A DNA stretch of 33,517 nucleotides from positions 1 to 33,517 of the forward strand of contig CALEVN010000023.1 in assembly GCA_937924685.1 (NCBI GenBank), written 5' to 3'. Below the pieces are notes generated by a model. That model did not search any database, was not told where the DNA came from, and saw only the letters and a list, made by a program, of their open reading frames with translations. This stretch comes from an uncultured Candidatus Altimarinota bacterium. GTDB taxonomy: Bacteria > Patescibacteriota > Gracilibacteria > BD1-5 > JAGOOR01. The translations under genes were made by a program, and so were the position numbers. Positions within the stretch are counted from its first letter, which is position 1; each line of letters opens with the position of its first letter. This document shows positions 8,962 through 18,693 of the stretch, piece by piece.

Positions 8962-11715
8962 TTATTCTTCACTTTTATTTCCACCTACGAGTGTTCGTAT
9001 TTTTTGTATTGTGCCGATCATACGTTCTTGTTTTTTTCGTGATGCTTGAAGCGCACTGAGAGTGGTCTGCATATCTTCCTTTATAAATCTCATTTCTTGA
9101 TTGAATTCAAATTGTATACTTGTTATTGCATGAGTGGTTCACTTTTCTTTTGCTATCAAAAGACGAGTTCTAAAACGTAAGAGATGTCTCTGAAGTGTAA
9201 ACCAGTAGTATTCTATTTTTTTTGAAAAATCATCATCACTTTGTGCGAGAATTCAATCAAGTTCGGCATGAAGAGCTGTGACTTGATTGATGAGTATTTC
9301 TATTTTTTCTTCTTCTGTTTGATGTTCTGACTCGTCTCAACTGTACATATTTAATTTTCATATTTCTCATACGAGTTCTCTTATTTCATCATAGAGCGCA
9401 TGCATTTCTTCTTCTATGAGATCTTGTTCTAGGACGAGCTTTTCTTGGACACCATGGTTATCTGAAGTTATAATGGTGTGATGTATATCATTCAGTCGTT
9501 TTGTGGCGTAGAAATATATCATCATCATTCTCTCGAGATGATGATGGGCTGAGAGTCTCTTCTTTTCCCACGCATGATCGGGGATGCATTGAGATTTTTT
9601 TTCTACGAAATAGGGGATAGTACGACCAAAGAGAATTGTTTCATTTTTTCTCAGGGAGATCGGCACATGATGAATGAGTCATCCTTCATGTTCAGAGAGA
9701 GGTGCTGCTGGGATGGAGCTATGAGGTTTTTTCTGTACTATGTTTCATTGAGAGATCTCTTTATTTCTCTCTTGCAGAGCTTCTGTGAGGGCAAGTATTT
9801 TTGGTTCTGTGAGATGACGTGCTTCATTATCTTCTTCTATAAATCGAAAGAGGAGATTGTGACGACTCTGTCCGAGATAGTCTATTTCTACTTGGAGTTC
9901 GGGATATTTTTGATGTACATCCACTTCCCATCGAATTCTTCTAGAGATTATTTGTAGAGCATTTTCCATACCGAGTATTTCTTGTTCCAGATTATCCCTG
10001 AAATAGACCACCTCTGCACTTTCGTTGGATTCTAACCACTCTGTCGCGTAAAAATAAATAGCCATTCTCCTCTCAATCACATCACTTATGATGGACTTTA
10101 TTAGCTTCATTTTTTCTTCATTTGATGATTCAGAACCATCCTCTTCTTTGTATACGAGAGTTATGGGTTCTATTCCATCTGGATAGCAAAAGAAAGTCGG
10201 GAGGTCTATATGGCATGCCATTTCGAGCATGGTCTCATTTTCACTCTTTGTGGCTCGGAGTTTTTCGGGGAATTGTGTAAAATAATTTGGATTTTCGAGA
10301 TATTGGTCGACTGTAAGAGAATTTTCTTTATTTCATTCTAGAGCAACTCATGTATCTTGCGAATTGCTACCAATTATTGCACTTTGCAATCTGTTTTTGA
10401 GACAATGAGACTCTAAATCTGCATATGCACGAGATAGAGAGTTTTGAAATGTTTTTACTTCATCAAAATTATCGTAGCCTTCTATATCTATGAAATTATG
10501 CAAAGCTTTTTTGTATTTTTTTCTCAGACTCAAAAAAGATGTTTCTAACTCTGTTTTTACCCCTTCAGGACTTTTCTCTCTATTTTTTTTAGTAGCTTTT
10601 TTCTTTTTTATTGTTTCAATTTTATCCCATAAGATATTTATTTCATCACTTAATTCAGGGAGAAAATCTTCTATTTTATGACATAATTTTTGATTGACCG
10701 GTTTTTTTCATTTTTTAGCTCTTTCTTCCTGTAATTTCTGCTCAGCATAGGTATATATCACCATTTTTCTCATGAGTATATTTTCGAGCATATCGAGATA
10801 TTCTGCAGGAGCATCCTTTTTTATATCAAGGGCATCTCTTTGCCACTCTTCTGCATAGGCTTGCCAAGAATAGACTTCAGAAATTATCCCATTGTCTTCT
10901 TGTATGTCTTTAGGGAGACATTCTAGCAATTCTCGTTCTGGCTCTGAGAGTTTTATATCTTTTTCCATTTCTATCCTGAAATCTTCATCTCTTACGATTT
11001 CGTCGAGTCATCATCCAGTATCGAATATGTCTCCGGGTTTAAATTTTTCTTCTAGGCTCTGCTCTTCTTCTCATTCATTTTTTTTATCAAGAGATGAGAG
11101 ATCATAATGTGCGTCGTCTTCTCTATTTTGTTCACATAAATCGTGTATACGTGTTGTGAGAAGTAAAACTTGGTCTTTAAATATTTGTTTCCTGGAAGCT
11201 TCATTGTCTATCTTGAAATATTCGCGCAAATAGTGTAATAGATTGTGTTTTGCTTGGTATATATCTTGATCATTTTTTTGCATTCTTTGGGCTACTGCTT
11301 GAGCAAATCTCGTAGGCAGAGCCAGCCTCTCTTTTTTTCAGGCGTTCACTATTCGTAGTACTTTTTCTCCTAAAAATCAGAGCTCATTTTCTGTGACTGT
11401 TGGTTTTTCTATATGGGGTCTCGCTATACTTATAATTTGTCTGACGGCTTCCTCTATGGCTCGAGAGACACTTATCATCTCTAAATCTCGAGGAAATCCT
11501 TTTGATATATATGCTTCTCTTTCTTCTAAAGTTGCATTTTTACCAGGTGCTGCTGTGAAATTTTTTTCTTCATCTGCTTGAGCGGTTCCGAGAAATTCTT
11601 GATGTATCGTTTCTATTCTTGCTACTTCCCCTATGATACGACTTCTCAAAATGGTGACAGCCTTGTTTATCACCTCTGTTTCCTGTTCATGTTCGAGCGT
11701 TACTATATTCATCAT
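8962..11715 (-). CDS. Giant helical repeat protein of unknown function, 917 aa
   Basis: A single continuous frame once UGA is Gly. About fourteen internal TGA codons would split it into roughly eight small ORFs under the standard code. No family recognised. It is almost wholly helical and charged, without signal peptide or membrane segments. A recurring motif appears three times: MRKMVIYTYAEQKL (near 10770), RRMAIYFYATEWL (near 10070) and RMMMIYFYATKRL (near 9530), spaced about 230 and 180 residues apart; each follows a helix and precedes an acidic helix. A possible degenerate fourth copy is KKIEYYWFTLQRHL near 9230. The extreme C-terminus is a lysine-rich coiled coil. The start is one of two adjacent ATGs at 11710-11715. 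It ends 8 bp from the convergent helicase. Confidence 0.8.
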
Positions 11716-11785
11716 ATAACATAATAAAGCATATTATTTTTTGTCAAAATAATAATATTTGGTTATCTGTGTAGAAAAATAGCTC

Positions 11786-12472
11786 TTATCTTCTCTTTCC
11801 GAAAAGACGGAGAAGCTGGATAAATATGTTTATAAAATCGAGATAGAGCGTGAGTGCTCCCATGATGGATTCCTTGGTATCCTCCTCTGTTCCTTCATTA
11901 CCGATGATATTCATAGCCTTGATGTGCTGAGTGTCGTAGGCTGTGAGTGCTGTGAAGATCATGATACTGATACAGGAGATGATGAGATCGAATTGGCTAT
12001 TTCTCACCCAGATATTTATGATACTCGCGATGATGATACCGACGAGACCCATGAGGCCGATACGTCCGAATCCGCTTAAATCATCATGTGTTACAAAACC
12101 ATAGATACTCATAAATCCAAACATGCCTGCTGTGATAAAGAAAACATTGCTAATAGAGGACATGGTATAGACGAGAAATATCGAAGAAAGAGTTATTCCT
12201 GTCGTGAAACAGTAGAGAAGAAAGACAAATATGGCTGTTGTAGATGACATTTTTTGTACCCATCCAGCGAGATATCCCACGAGAAAAATCTGTCCGATAA
12301 GGAGGGCAATCAATATGAGACTGTTACCAAACAGGAGTTCAATAAGGACAGGGCTATGTGATACAATAAAAGCCGTTACTCCAGAGAGGATGAGGCCAAG
12401 AGTCATCCAGCCATAGACTTTTCGAAAAAATCGATTTGTCTCTGCGATAATTTGTGTATTTGATGTGTGCAT
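11786..12472 (-). CDS. Bax inhibitor-1/YccA family membrane protein
   Basis: A 228-residue integral membrane protein with about seven hydrophobic segments, the hallmark length and layout of the BI-1 (LFG/YccA) family, pH-sensitive ion (calcium) leak channels or protease modulators. Family-like features are the N-terminal RFFRKVYGWMTLGL segment, the final half with LTAYDTQHIK (the conserved Asp of the C-terminal helix) and LTLYLDFINIFIQLLRLFG. No TGA codons are used. It lies 70 bp upstream of the 917-residue gene on the same strand and is divergent from trmB. Confidence 0.92.
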   Translation of the reverse strand: MHTSNTQIIAETNRFFRKVYGWMTLGLILSGVTAFIVSHSPVLIELLFGNSLILIALLIGQIFLVGYLAGWVQKMSSTTAIFVFLLYCFTTGITLSSIFLVYTMSSISNVFFITAGMFGFMSIYGFVTHDDLSGFGRIGLMGLVGIIIASIINIWVRNSQFDLIISCISIMIFTALTAYDTQHIKAMNIIGNEGTEEDTKESIMGALTLYLDFINIFIQLLRLFGKRR

Positions 12473-12589
12473 ACAATTGAGGGATTAATTATATTTCGTA
12501 TGTCATATTGTAGTCTCTTTCGTTAAAATTCAATTCTATGTCTTTGACTTATACTCTTGATTTATTTCTGACTTCACGACAATCTCCCT

Positions 12590-13228
12590 ATGCCATACGA
12601 GAATATCTACATCAAACAAGTCGCAGAACATCCACACATTTACTCTGATGAGGCACTCATGCATGCAAAAAAGGGGAAATGGAAAGAGTTTTTCTGAAAG
12701 GAGAAGCTCATGCTCGAAATCGGAACAGGCATGGGAAATTTCTTTAGCAATTATGCAGCCAATAGACCAGAAATGGCGTGTGTGGGAATTGAACTCAAAT
12801 TCAAGCGACTGATTCGTACCTATGAAAAATCCGCACTAAAGGGGAGAGAGGATGTTATTCTTCTCAAAGTATTTGGGCAGAAAATACCAGAAATATTTGC
12901 GGAAGGCGAAGTAGATGAATTGTATTTGTTATTCTCTGATCCTTGGCCTAAAAAAGGTCATCATAAGAATCGTGTGATTCAGGATGATTTTCTCCGAAAT
13001 GCAGCATCTATTTTGGTCTCAGGTGGAATATTTCTGATTAAAACTGATGAAGCTTCATATGCAGCATGGATTGATGAACATCTCGCACGATGTCCATATT
13101 TTACCTACGAGAAAAATGAAAATGAAGAACCAGAGAAAAAACTCACTCCAGAAACAGCCACAGAGTTTGAGACGATGGGGCGCCGAGAGGGGAGTAAGAT
13201 AGCGAGCTTTTTGTGTCGGAAGAAGTAA
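12590..13228 (+). CDS. trmB: tRNA (guanine-N7)-methyltransferase
   Basis: A 212-residue SAM-dependent enzyme that makes m7G at position 46 in the tRNA variable loop. Visible features are the SAM motif LEIGTGMGNF near residue 42, GIELKFKRL, and the TrmB signature SDPWPKKGHHKNRV followed by F-L-R, plus a C-terminal TEFE...G motif. One TGA codon (in KEFFGKEKL) is read as Gly; under the standard code the start would be misplaced at 12710 and lose the N-terminal strand. The ATG at 12590 is chosen as the only upstream in-frame start that gives a normal length. Confidence 0.93.
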
Positions 13229-13239
13229 TTCATTTCAAT

Positions 13240-13380
13240 TCATTACACGCTTCGTACTTTTGACAGCAAAAGTACCAAAAACTGCTGAGAGAAAATAAAC
13301 TCGCTCTCCAGTTTCATCATGTTTTTTTCGGTATTCTTGATGCTCAAACAGTATTTTCTCTCAGACTCTCATTTCTCTTT
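13240..13380 (+). repeat. Structured intergenic element, copy 1
   Basis: Two nested structural parts. First a perfect hairpin: arms GTACTTTTG and CAAAAGTAC (13254-13275) around a 4-nt loop. Then a 13-bp inverted repeat CTGAGAGAAAATA (13285-13297) with TATTTTCTCTCAG (13352-13364). The 54-nt loop begins exactly after the 5' arm with AACTCGCT and ends exactly before the 3' arm with GCTCAAACAG. A second copy with the same layout but different stem sequence is at 19533-19690. It sits 66 bp upstream of the ArsR gene. Confidence 0.8.
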
Positions 13381-13429
13381 TTTTCATCAAAATACTTGCT
13401 ATTATTTTAGAAATTCATAAAATACTAAT

Positions 13430-13753
13430 ATGACAGATGTGAAAAAATTACAAAAAAAGCTTTTTTCCCATGATGGAAATATTCGTGATGGGGCAGAAAT
13501 TTTTGATATTCTTGGGAACGAATGCCGCCTCGAGATGATTCTTGCGCTCATGGAAGCAGGAGAGATGTCATCGGGAGACATAGCTGCTACGACGAACTGT
13601 ACGCCATCAGCTGTATCACAGGCTCTCGCTATGATGAAACGTACTCGTATGGTTGAAACTCGGCGTGAATGGCTCAATATATACTACTCTCTCAACCCCG
13701 AAAATACTCTCGTAAAAAAACTTCTCCCAATACTTTCATCTCTTATACAATAA
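13430..13753 (+). CDS. ArsR/SmtB family transcriptional regulator
   Basis: A 107-residue winged-helix repressor. The recognition segment is SSGDIAATTNCTPSAVSQAL (about residues 44-63), followed by a wing MVETRREWLNIYYSL; EIFDILGNECRLEMILALM is the typical ArsR dimer/helix start. The family represses its operon and is released by metals or by thiol oxidation. Two Cys residues (in NECRLE and TNCTPS) are candidate sensing residues. The stop is immediately followed (1 bp) by the DipZ-like gene, so it probably controls that redox operon. No TGA used. Confidence 0.9.
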   Translation: MTDVKKLQKKLFSHDGNIRDGAEIFDILGNECRLEMILALMEAGEMSSGDIAATTNCTPSAVSQALAMMKRTRMVETRREWLNIYYSLNPENTLVKKLLPILSSLIQ

Positions 13754-13754
13754 T

Positions 13755-15482
13755 ATGCTTATCATTATACTTATATCTTTTTTCTCTGGAATACTCACCA
13801 TCTTAGCGCCGTGTGTGCTGCCACTCCTTCCAGTCATTCTCTGAGGAAGTCTCGCAGGACAGAATAAAAAACGTCCTTATATCATCATAACGTCACTTAT
13901 TCTTTCCTTGCTTCTCTTTACATTGCTCCTGAAGGCTTCAACTGTATTGATTCATGTTAACCCAATTGTGTGGGAGTATATCTCAGGTGGACTCTTGATT
14001 CTCTTTTCGGTGACACTTATTTTTCCAAGTTTATGGACATGGCTCATGGATATAACTGGTATAGAAAAACTCTCTCAAACATCGCTCGAAAATGCAAATA
14101 ATCAAGAATGAATCTGGTGACCCATCGCTCTCGGTGCTGCACTAGGGCCTGTCTTTTCGAGCTGTAATCCGACGTATACAGTCCTCCTTGCGACGATACT
14201 TCCCACGAGCCTCTCTCTGTGACTTATAGGACTTCTTGCGTATTTTTTGGGTCTCTGAATTGTACTTCTTTTGATAGTGCATTTTGGACGAAGTGCGATT
14301 GGTCGTTTTGCTTTTTTTAGTAATCCTCGTGGGTTATTTCGGCGCGTATTATGAATCATTATTTTAATAGTTGGACTTCTTGTGGTAACAGGATATATCA
14401 AAAAAGTGGAGGCGTATGTCATCGAAAAAAATATATTTGTAAACACGCTTTCTCTCGATAACGAGCTCAATAATATCATTCTCAAAAATCATAATAATAC
14501 AGGTGGTATGTGTGCAAATGGAAAATGTGATGAAGGAAAAAATGGTGGAATGATGATGGATGTAGCTCTGGCTCCAGAACTTGCAGGTATTGCTGGATGG
14601 ATCAATTCCAAGCCTCTTACGATGGAATCTCTTCGTGGAAAAGTTGTTCTCGTGGACTTCTGGACATACTCTTGTATCAACTGTATTCGTACTCAACCGT
14701 ACCTCAATGCTTGGTATGATAAATACGAAAAAGACGGGCTCGTTATCATCGGTGTTCATGCTCCAGAATTTGCTTTTGAAAAAATAGAAAATAATGTCCG
14801 AGAAGCCTCACAGAAAGCTGGTATAAAATATCCTATTGCACTCGATAATGATTTCAAAACGTGGAATGCCTATGCAAATCGATATTGGCCAGCAAAGTAC
14901 CTTATCGACAAAGAAGGACATATCGTTTATAAGCATTTTGGTGAGGGGAATTATGATGAAACTGAGAAGAAAATCCAAGAGCTTTTAGCTATCAAAAAAG
15001 ATATCGTCAGTCTCACCCCAAACTCTCTTGTTATTCAAGAAAAAACTCCAGAAACATATCTTGGTTCTCTCCGTGCACTCAATCATGTCTACGAAAAGGA
15101 TGAGTATAAAAACGGTATTCAACAGTTCATGTCTGTGCCTCCGGAAACACCTGATACCTGGTCTCTGAACGGCATGTGGGAAATACATGATGAATATATC
15201 GAATCTATATGAGGTCTGGGTTCATCAAGCCAGATATCATCCCTGTATCTGAATTTTTCAGCGAAAAAGGTATTTGTAGTTGTTTCATCCGAAGAGAAAA
15301 AATGATTTTTATCAGTGAGTATTTCCGATAAAGATGGTAAGATTGAAAATACGAAAAAGATATTATTCCAATGAGATAATATATACACCATCTTTGAGGG
15401 TGCAAAATTTGAAACTGGAAAAACCCTTACTCTATCACCTTCAGAAGGGCTCAGAATACACACATTTACTTTTTGAGAATAA
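13755..15482 (+). CDS. dipZ: DipZ-like CcdA/thioredoxin membrane thiol-disulfide transporter
   Basis: A 575-residue three-part protein. Residues 1 to about 215 are a CcdA/DsbD-beta-like membrane domain with LAPCVLPLLP (Cys20) and FSSCNPTYTVLLAT as the conserved Cys pair that moves electrons across the membrane. Residues about 250-415 are a TlpA-like thioredoxin domain with WTYSCINCIRTQPYL (Cys307/Cys310). Residues about 430-575 match the C-terminal beta domain of DipZ proteins (ETYLGSLRA...). A further CxxxxC (MCANGKC) lies just before the thioredoxin domain. Several TGA codons are read as Gly, including LGLL and the Gly at 15210; the standard code would split the gene into at least four pieces. 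The msrAB start lies 4 bp after its stop, so its likely client is that reductase. Confidence 0.9.
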
Positions 15483-15486
15483 AATT

Positions 15487-16602
15487 ATGAAAAAATTTAC
15501 CTCAATCACCATACCAATACTTGTCAGTATAATATTTGCAAGTTGCACTTTATTTCCTCAAAAAAATACTATGAATACTACTCTAATCATTCCTGAAAAT
15601 GCGAAAACTGTGACCTTTGCTGGTGGATGCTTCTGGTGCCTCGATCCTGCTTTTGATAACGAGCCAGGTGTTCTCCAGGCTATTGTAGGATATGCTGGTG
15701 GCCATCTCGAAAATCCCTCATACGATCAAGTCCTCACAGAGACAACAGGCCATCGTGAATCTATACAAGTCACGTATGATCCGACAAAAGTTTCCTATGA
15801 GCGCCTTGTCGAAGTTTTTTTCCATCAGATAGATCCGACGGATTCTGGCGGACAATTTGCTGATCGCGGAGAGAGTTATACGACTGCTATCTGGTATCAA
15901 AATGATGATGAGAAAAGAATAGCTGAAGACTTAATAAAAAAACTGAATGATTCTAAAAAATTCGATAAGCCAGTTGCTGTGAAAGTTCTTCCATTTACAA
16001 ACTTTTATCCAGCAGAAGAATATCATCAGAATTATTATAAGAAATCAGCATTTCATTATTCACTCTATAAAAAAGGCTCTGGACGTGAGGACTTTATCCA
16101 TGAGAACTGGACTGAGGAAGAAAAGGCTGCGATAGAGGGGAAGGATGCCGAATTTGCAAAGAAATATCATAAACCTGATAGTGCGACTATATGCAATACA
16201 CTCAGCGAGGAATCCTGTAGTGTCACGCAACATGATGGTACTGAACCACCGTTTGATAATGCTTACTGGGACAATCATGAAGCTGGTATATATGTCGATG
16301 TCGTCACGGGAGAGCCGCTCTTTAGTTCTCGTGATAAGTATGATTCTGGGACTGGTTGGCCGAGCTTTGATCGTCCTATCAATCCTCATTTTGTGACTGA
16401 AAAAACTGACTACAAACTCGTCTATCCTCGCACAGAAGTTCGATCGAAATATGGTGATTCACATCTCGGACACGTCTTTGATGATGGTCCAAAAACGACA
16501 GGGAAGAGATACTGTATGAATTCTGCTGCTCTTCGATTTATCCCACTTGCTGAGATGGAAAAAGAAGGATATGGAGAATATATAGGCCGTGTCAAATCAT
16601 AG
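15487..16602 (+). CDS. msrAB: Lipid-anchored MsrA-MsrB fusion methionine sulfoxide reductase
   Basis: A 371-residue fusion. The N-terminus is a lipoprotein signal ending in IIFASC (Cys20). Residues about 40-200 are MsrA with the catalytic motif GGCFWC (Cys48) and GYAGGH, EVFF...DPT and HQNYY. Residues about 245-365 are MsrB with EPPFDNAYWDNHEAGIYVD, SGTGWPSF, RTEVRS, SHLGHVFDDGP and the catalytic RYCMNSAALRF. The MsrB zinc CxxC pairs are absent, as in one known MsrB subclass. Together they reduce both S- and R-methionine sulfoxide in proteins outside the membrane. The start at 15487 is preferred over 15334 because it follows the dipZ stop by 4 bp and directly encodes the signal. No TGA used. 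Confidence 0.95.
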   Translation: MKKFTSITIPILVSIIFASCTLFPQKNTMNTTLIIPENAKTVTFAGGCFWCLDPAFDNEPGVLQAIVGYAGGHLENPSYDQVLTETTGHRESIQVTYDPTKVSYERLVEVFFHQIDPTDSGGQFADRGESYTTAIWYQNDDEKRIAEDLIKKLNDSKKFDKPVAVKVLPFTNFYPAEEYHQNYYKKSAFHYSLYKKGSGREDFIHENWTEEEKAAIEGKDAEFAKKYHKPDSATICNTLSEESCSVTQHDGTEPPFDNAYWDNHEAGIYVDVVTGEPLFSSRDKYDSGTGWPSFDRPINPHFVTEKTDYKLVYPRTEVRSKYGDSHLGHVFDDGPKTTGKRYCMNSAALRFIPLAEMEKEGYGEYIGRVKS

Positions 16603-16654
16603 CCCTAAAGCCGTCTGAAACGACGATAAACTATTTATATTTTATTTTTCTTTT

Positions 16655-16876
16655 ATGAAAAAAATCGTTATTGCTTCTCTTGCTCTTGCGAGTGTCGTAC
16701 TTCTCTCAAGCTGTGAAATGCCTGGACAAAAAGAGGAGAAAATGGAAGGAGGATTGAAACAGGAAAATGCTATGATGAAAGATACAGATGCTATGATGAA
16801 AAAAGAAGATACAACAGCTGATGGGATGATGAAAGCGGATGTCAAAGTAGAGAGCGGAGCCATGATGCAGAAGTAG
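16655..16876 (+). CDS. Small methionine-rich lipoprotein
   Basis: A 73-residue protein with a lipoprotein signal (VVLLSSC, Cys20). The mature 54 residues contain 10 Met, four as MM pairs (AMMKD, AMMKK, GMMKA, AMMQK), separated by short Lys/Asp/Glu/Thr stretches; it looks intrinsically disordered. No family recognised. It lies 52 bp after msrAB and is followed directly by an intrinsic terminator, so it may share the msrAB transcript. Met-rich exposed proteins are natural targets of methionine oxidation and repair, or can bind copper; either would fit the neighbouring MsrAB, but neither is shown. Start and signal are clear. Confidence 0.85.
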   Translation: MKKIVIASLALASVVLLSSCEMPGQKEEKMEGGLKQENAMMKDTDAMMKKEDTTADGMMKADVKVESGAMMQK

Positions 16877-16890
16877 TTTCTGTCTCTCAA

Positions 16891-16919
16891 AAAAATCCCC
16901 ACAAATCGTGGGGATTTTT
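16891..16919 (+). terminator. Intrinsic terminator after redox operon
   Basis: Stem AAAAATCCCCAC (16891-16902) with GTGGGGATTTTT (16908-16919), 5-nt loop, followed by more T. It lies 15 bp after the Met-rich lipoprotein stop and separates it from asnS. Confidence 0.9.
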
Positions 16920-16952
16920 TTGCATTTTTGTTATTTTGCGTACTCTTTTTCT

Positions 16953-18242
16953 ATGCTTATAAAACATATCAATTCTGATACAGTCGGTCAGACTGTTACG
17001 CTCTCTGGTTGGGTCGATAAAATTCGCTCTTCTGGAAAAATTGCTTTTATTTCTCTCCGAGATGGAAGTGAATTTATCCAATGTGTCATAGAAGAAAAGC
17101 ACATCGGTGAGGCCGCATTTGCCGAGATTACTGCTCTTGGTATCGAGTCATCACTCAGTCTGACGGGTGAGATATCTAAACATCCTAAAAAGGAAGAATA
17201 TGAACTCCAAGTACGTTCATTTCAGATATACACGAACACTCATGATTATCCAATAGGAACCAAGGATGATCATGGTCCTGATTTTCTCTTTGATCACCGA
17301 CACCTCTATCTCCGTTCGCAGTCCCAATGGGCGATTCAGAGAATACGGGATACCATTATTCATGCGACGTATGATTGGATGAAGGCGAATGATGTCACGA
17401 AAATCGATGCGCCGATTTTCACTCCAAGTGCCTGTGAAGGAACGACAGAGCTCTATGAAGTAGAGCACGTGAATGGTGAAAAGATGTATCTCTCTCAGTC
17501 AGGTCAGCTCTACATCGAAGCCGCTATTGCGGCTCATGGACGAGTCTTTGATTTTGGTCCCGTGTTTCGTGCTGAGAAGAGTAAGACACGTCGTCATCTC
17601 AATGAATTTTGGATGATGGATGCGGAGTTTGCTTTTATCCAGCAAGAAGAAAATATGCAACTCCAGGAATCACTCATGTATTTTATTATTCAAGAAGTCT
17701 TGAAGAAAAATAAAAAAGAGCTCACTCTCCTCGGACGTGACACTGCACCACTAGAAAATATCACACTTCCATTCACTCGTATGACGCATGCGGAATGGGT
17801 CGATGATCTCATCGCAAAATGATTCGATGTCAAACAGGGTGATGATATTGGCTCTGATATCGAGATGCAATATATGGAAAAAGTCACACAGCCTGTCTTT
17901 GTGACACACTTTCCTATGGGTATCAAAGCTTTTTATACCAAAGAAGATCCTGCTAAACCAGGGTTTGCACTCTGTGCGGATTTGCTTGCGCCAGAGTGAT
18001 GTGGTGAGATTATCGGTGGTGCTACTCGTGAAGATAACTACGATAAGCTCCTCGCAAAAATCAACGAACACAAGCTCCCAGTCGAACAATTCGAATGGTA
18101 CCTCGACCTCCGAAAATATGGTGGTGTACCACACGCTGGATTTGGCTATGGTCTTGAGCGCATCGTCCGATGGCTCTGCTGACTCCATCATATCCGTGAG
18201 ACGATTCCATTCCCACGATATGCGAACAGAATTAGACCTTAA
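16953..18242 (+). CDS. asnS: Asparaginyl-tRNA synthetase
   Basis: A 429-residue class IIb synthetase that charges tRNA-Asn. The N-terminal OB-fold (VTLSGWVDKIRSSGKIAFISLRDG) is followed by catalytic motif 2 (FRAEKSKTRRHLNEFWMMDAE) and motif 3 (GFGYGLERIVRWLCGLHHIR). EWYLDLRKYGGVPHAGFG and the ending HIRETIPFPR are typical of AsnRS rather than AspRS. TGA codons in IAKGFD, APEGCGE and WLCGLHH are Gly; the standard code would cut the gene at 17822 and lose motif 3. The ATG at 16953 is chosen over an upstream alternative at 16908, which lies inside the terminator. Confidence 0.93.
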
Positions 18243-18262
18243 TTTCTTCCATTATAAAAAAT

Positions 18263-18688
18263 ATGACAACGCTCAATCCCTACATTAATTTTAATGGTAA
18301 TGCCGAAGAAGCTTTTACGTTTTACAAATCTGTTTTTGGTGGAGAATTTGAAAGCATTGTTCGTTTCAAAGATATGGCTAGTGCCGAGTTCTCAGTGCCA
18401 GAAAACGAAGCAAATAAAATAATGCGCATTGTTCTCCCTATTGGAAATAGTGCTCTCATTGCCAATGATGTTCCTGAAATCATGTGACGAGTTAATGAAA
18501 ACGAGAATAGATCCAAAATTGCAGTGAACGCAGATAGTAGAGAAGAAGCAGAGAAGATTTTCAATGGACTCTCAGTTGGCGGAGAAGTGGAGATGCCTAT
18601 GTCAGAAAGTCCTTGGGGCACGTATTTTTCTATGTTTCGTGATAAATATGGTATTGAGTGGACTGTGGAATACGCTCCGAAAAAATAA
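18263..18688 (+). CDS. VOC superfamily (PhnB/glyoxalase-like) protein
   Basis: A 141-residue protein of the PhnB-type VOC group. Typical features are LNPYINFNGNAEEAFTFYKS (NGNAEEAFxFY), VFGGEFES, ANDVPEIMG, SREEAEKIFNGLS, GGEVEMPMSESPWG and the ending FSMFRDKYGIEWTVEY. These are small beta-alpha-beta-beta-beta proteins of mostly uncertain substrate. One TGA (18485-18487) is read as Gly. It begins 20 bp after asnS and is convergent, with 5 bp spacing, to the glycosyltransferase. Confidence 0.9.
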
Positions 18689-18693
18689 GAACT

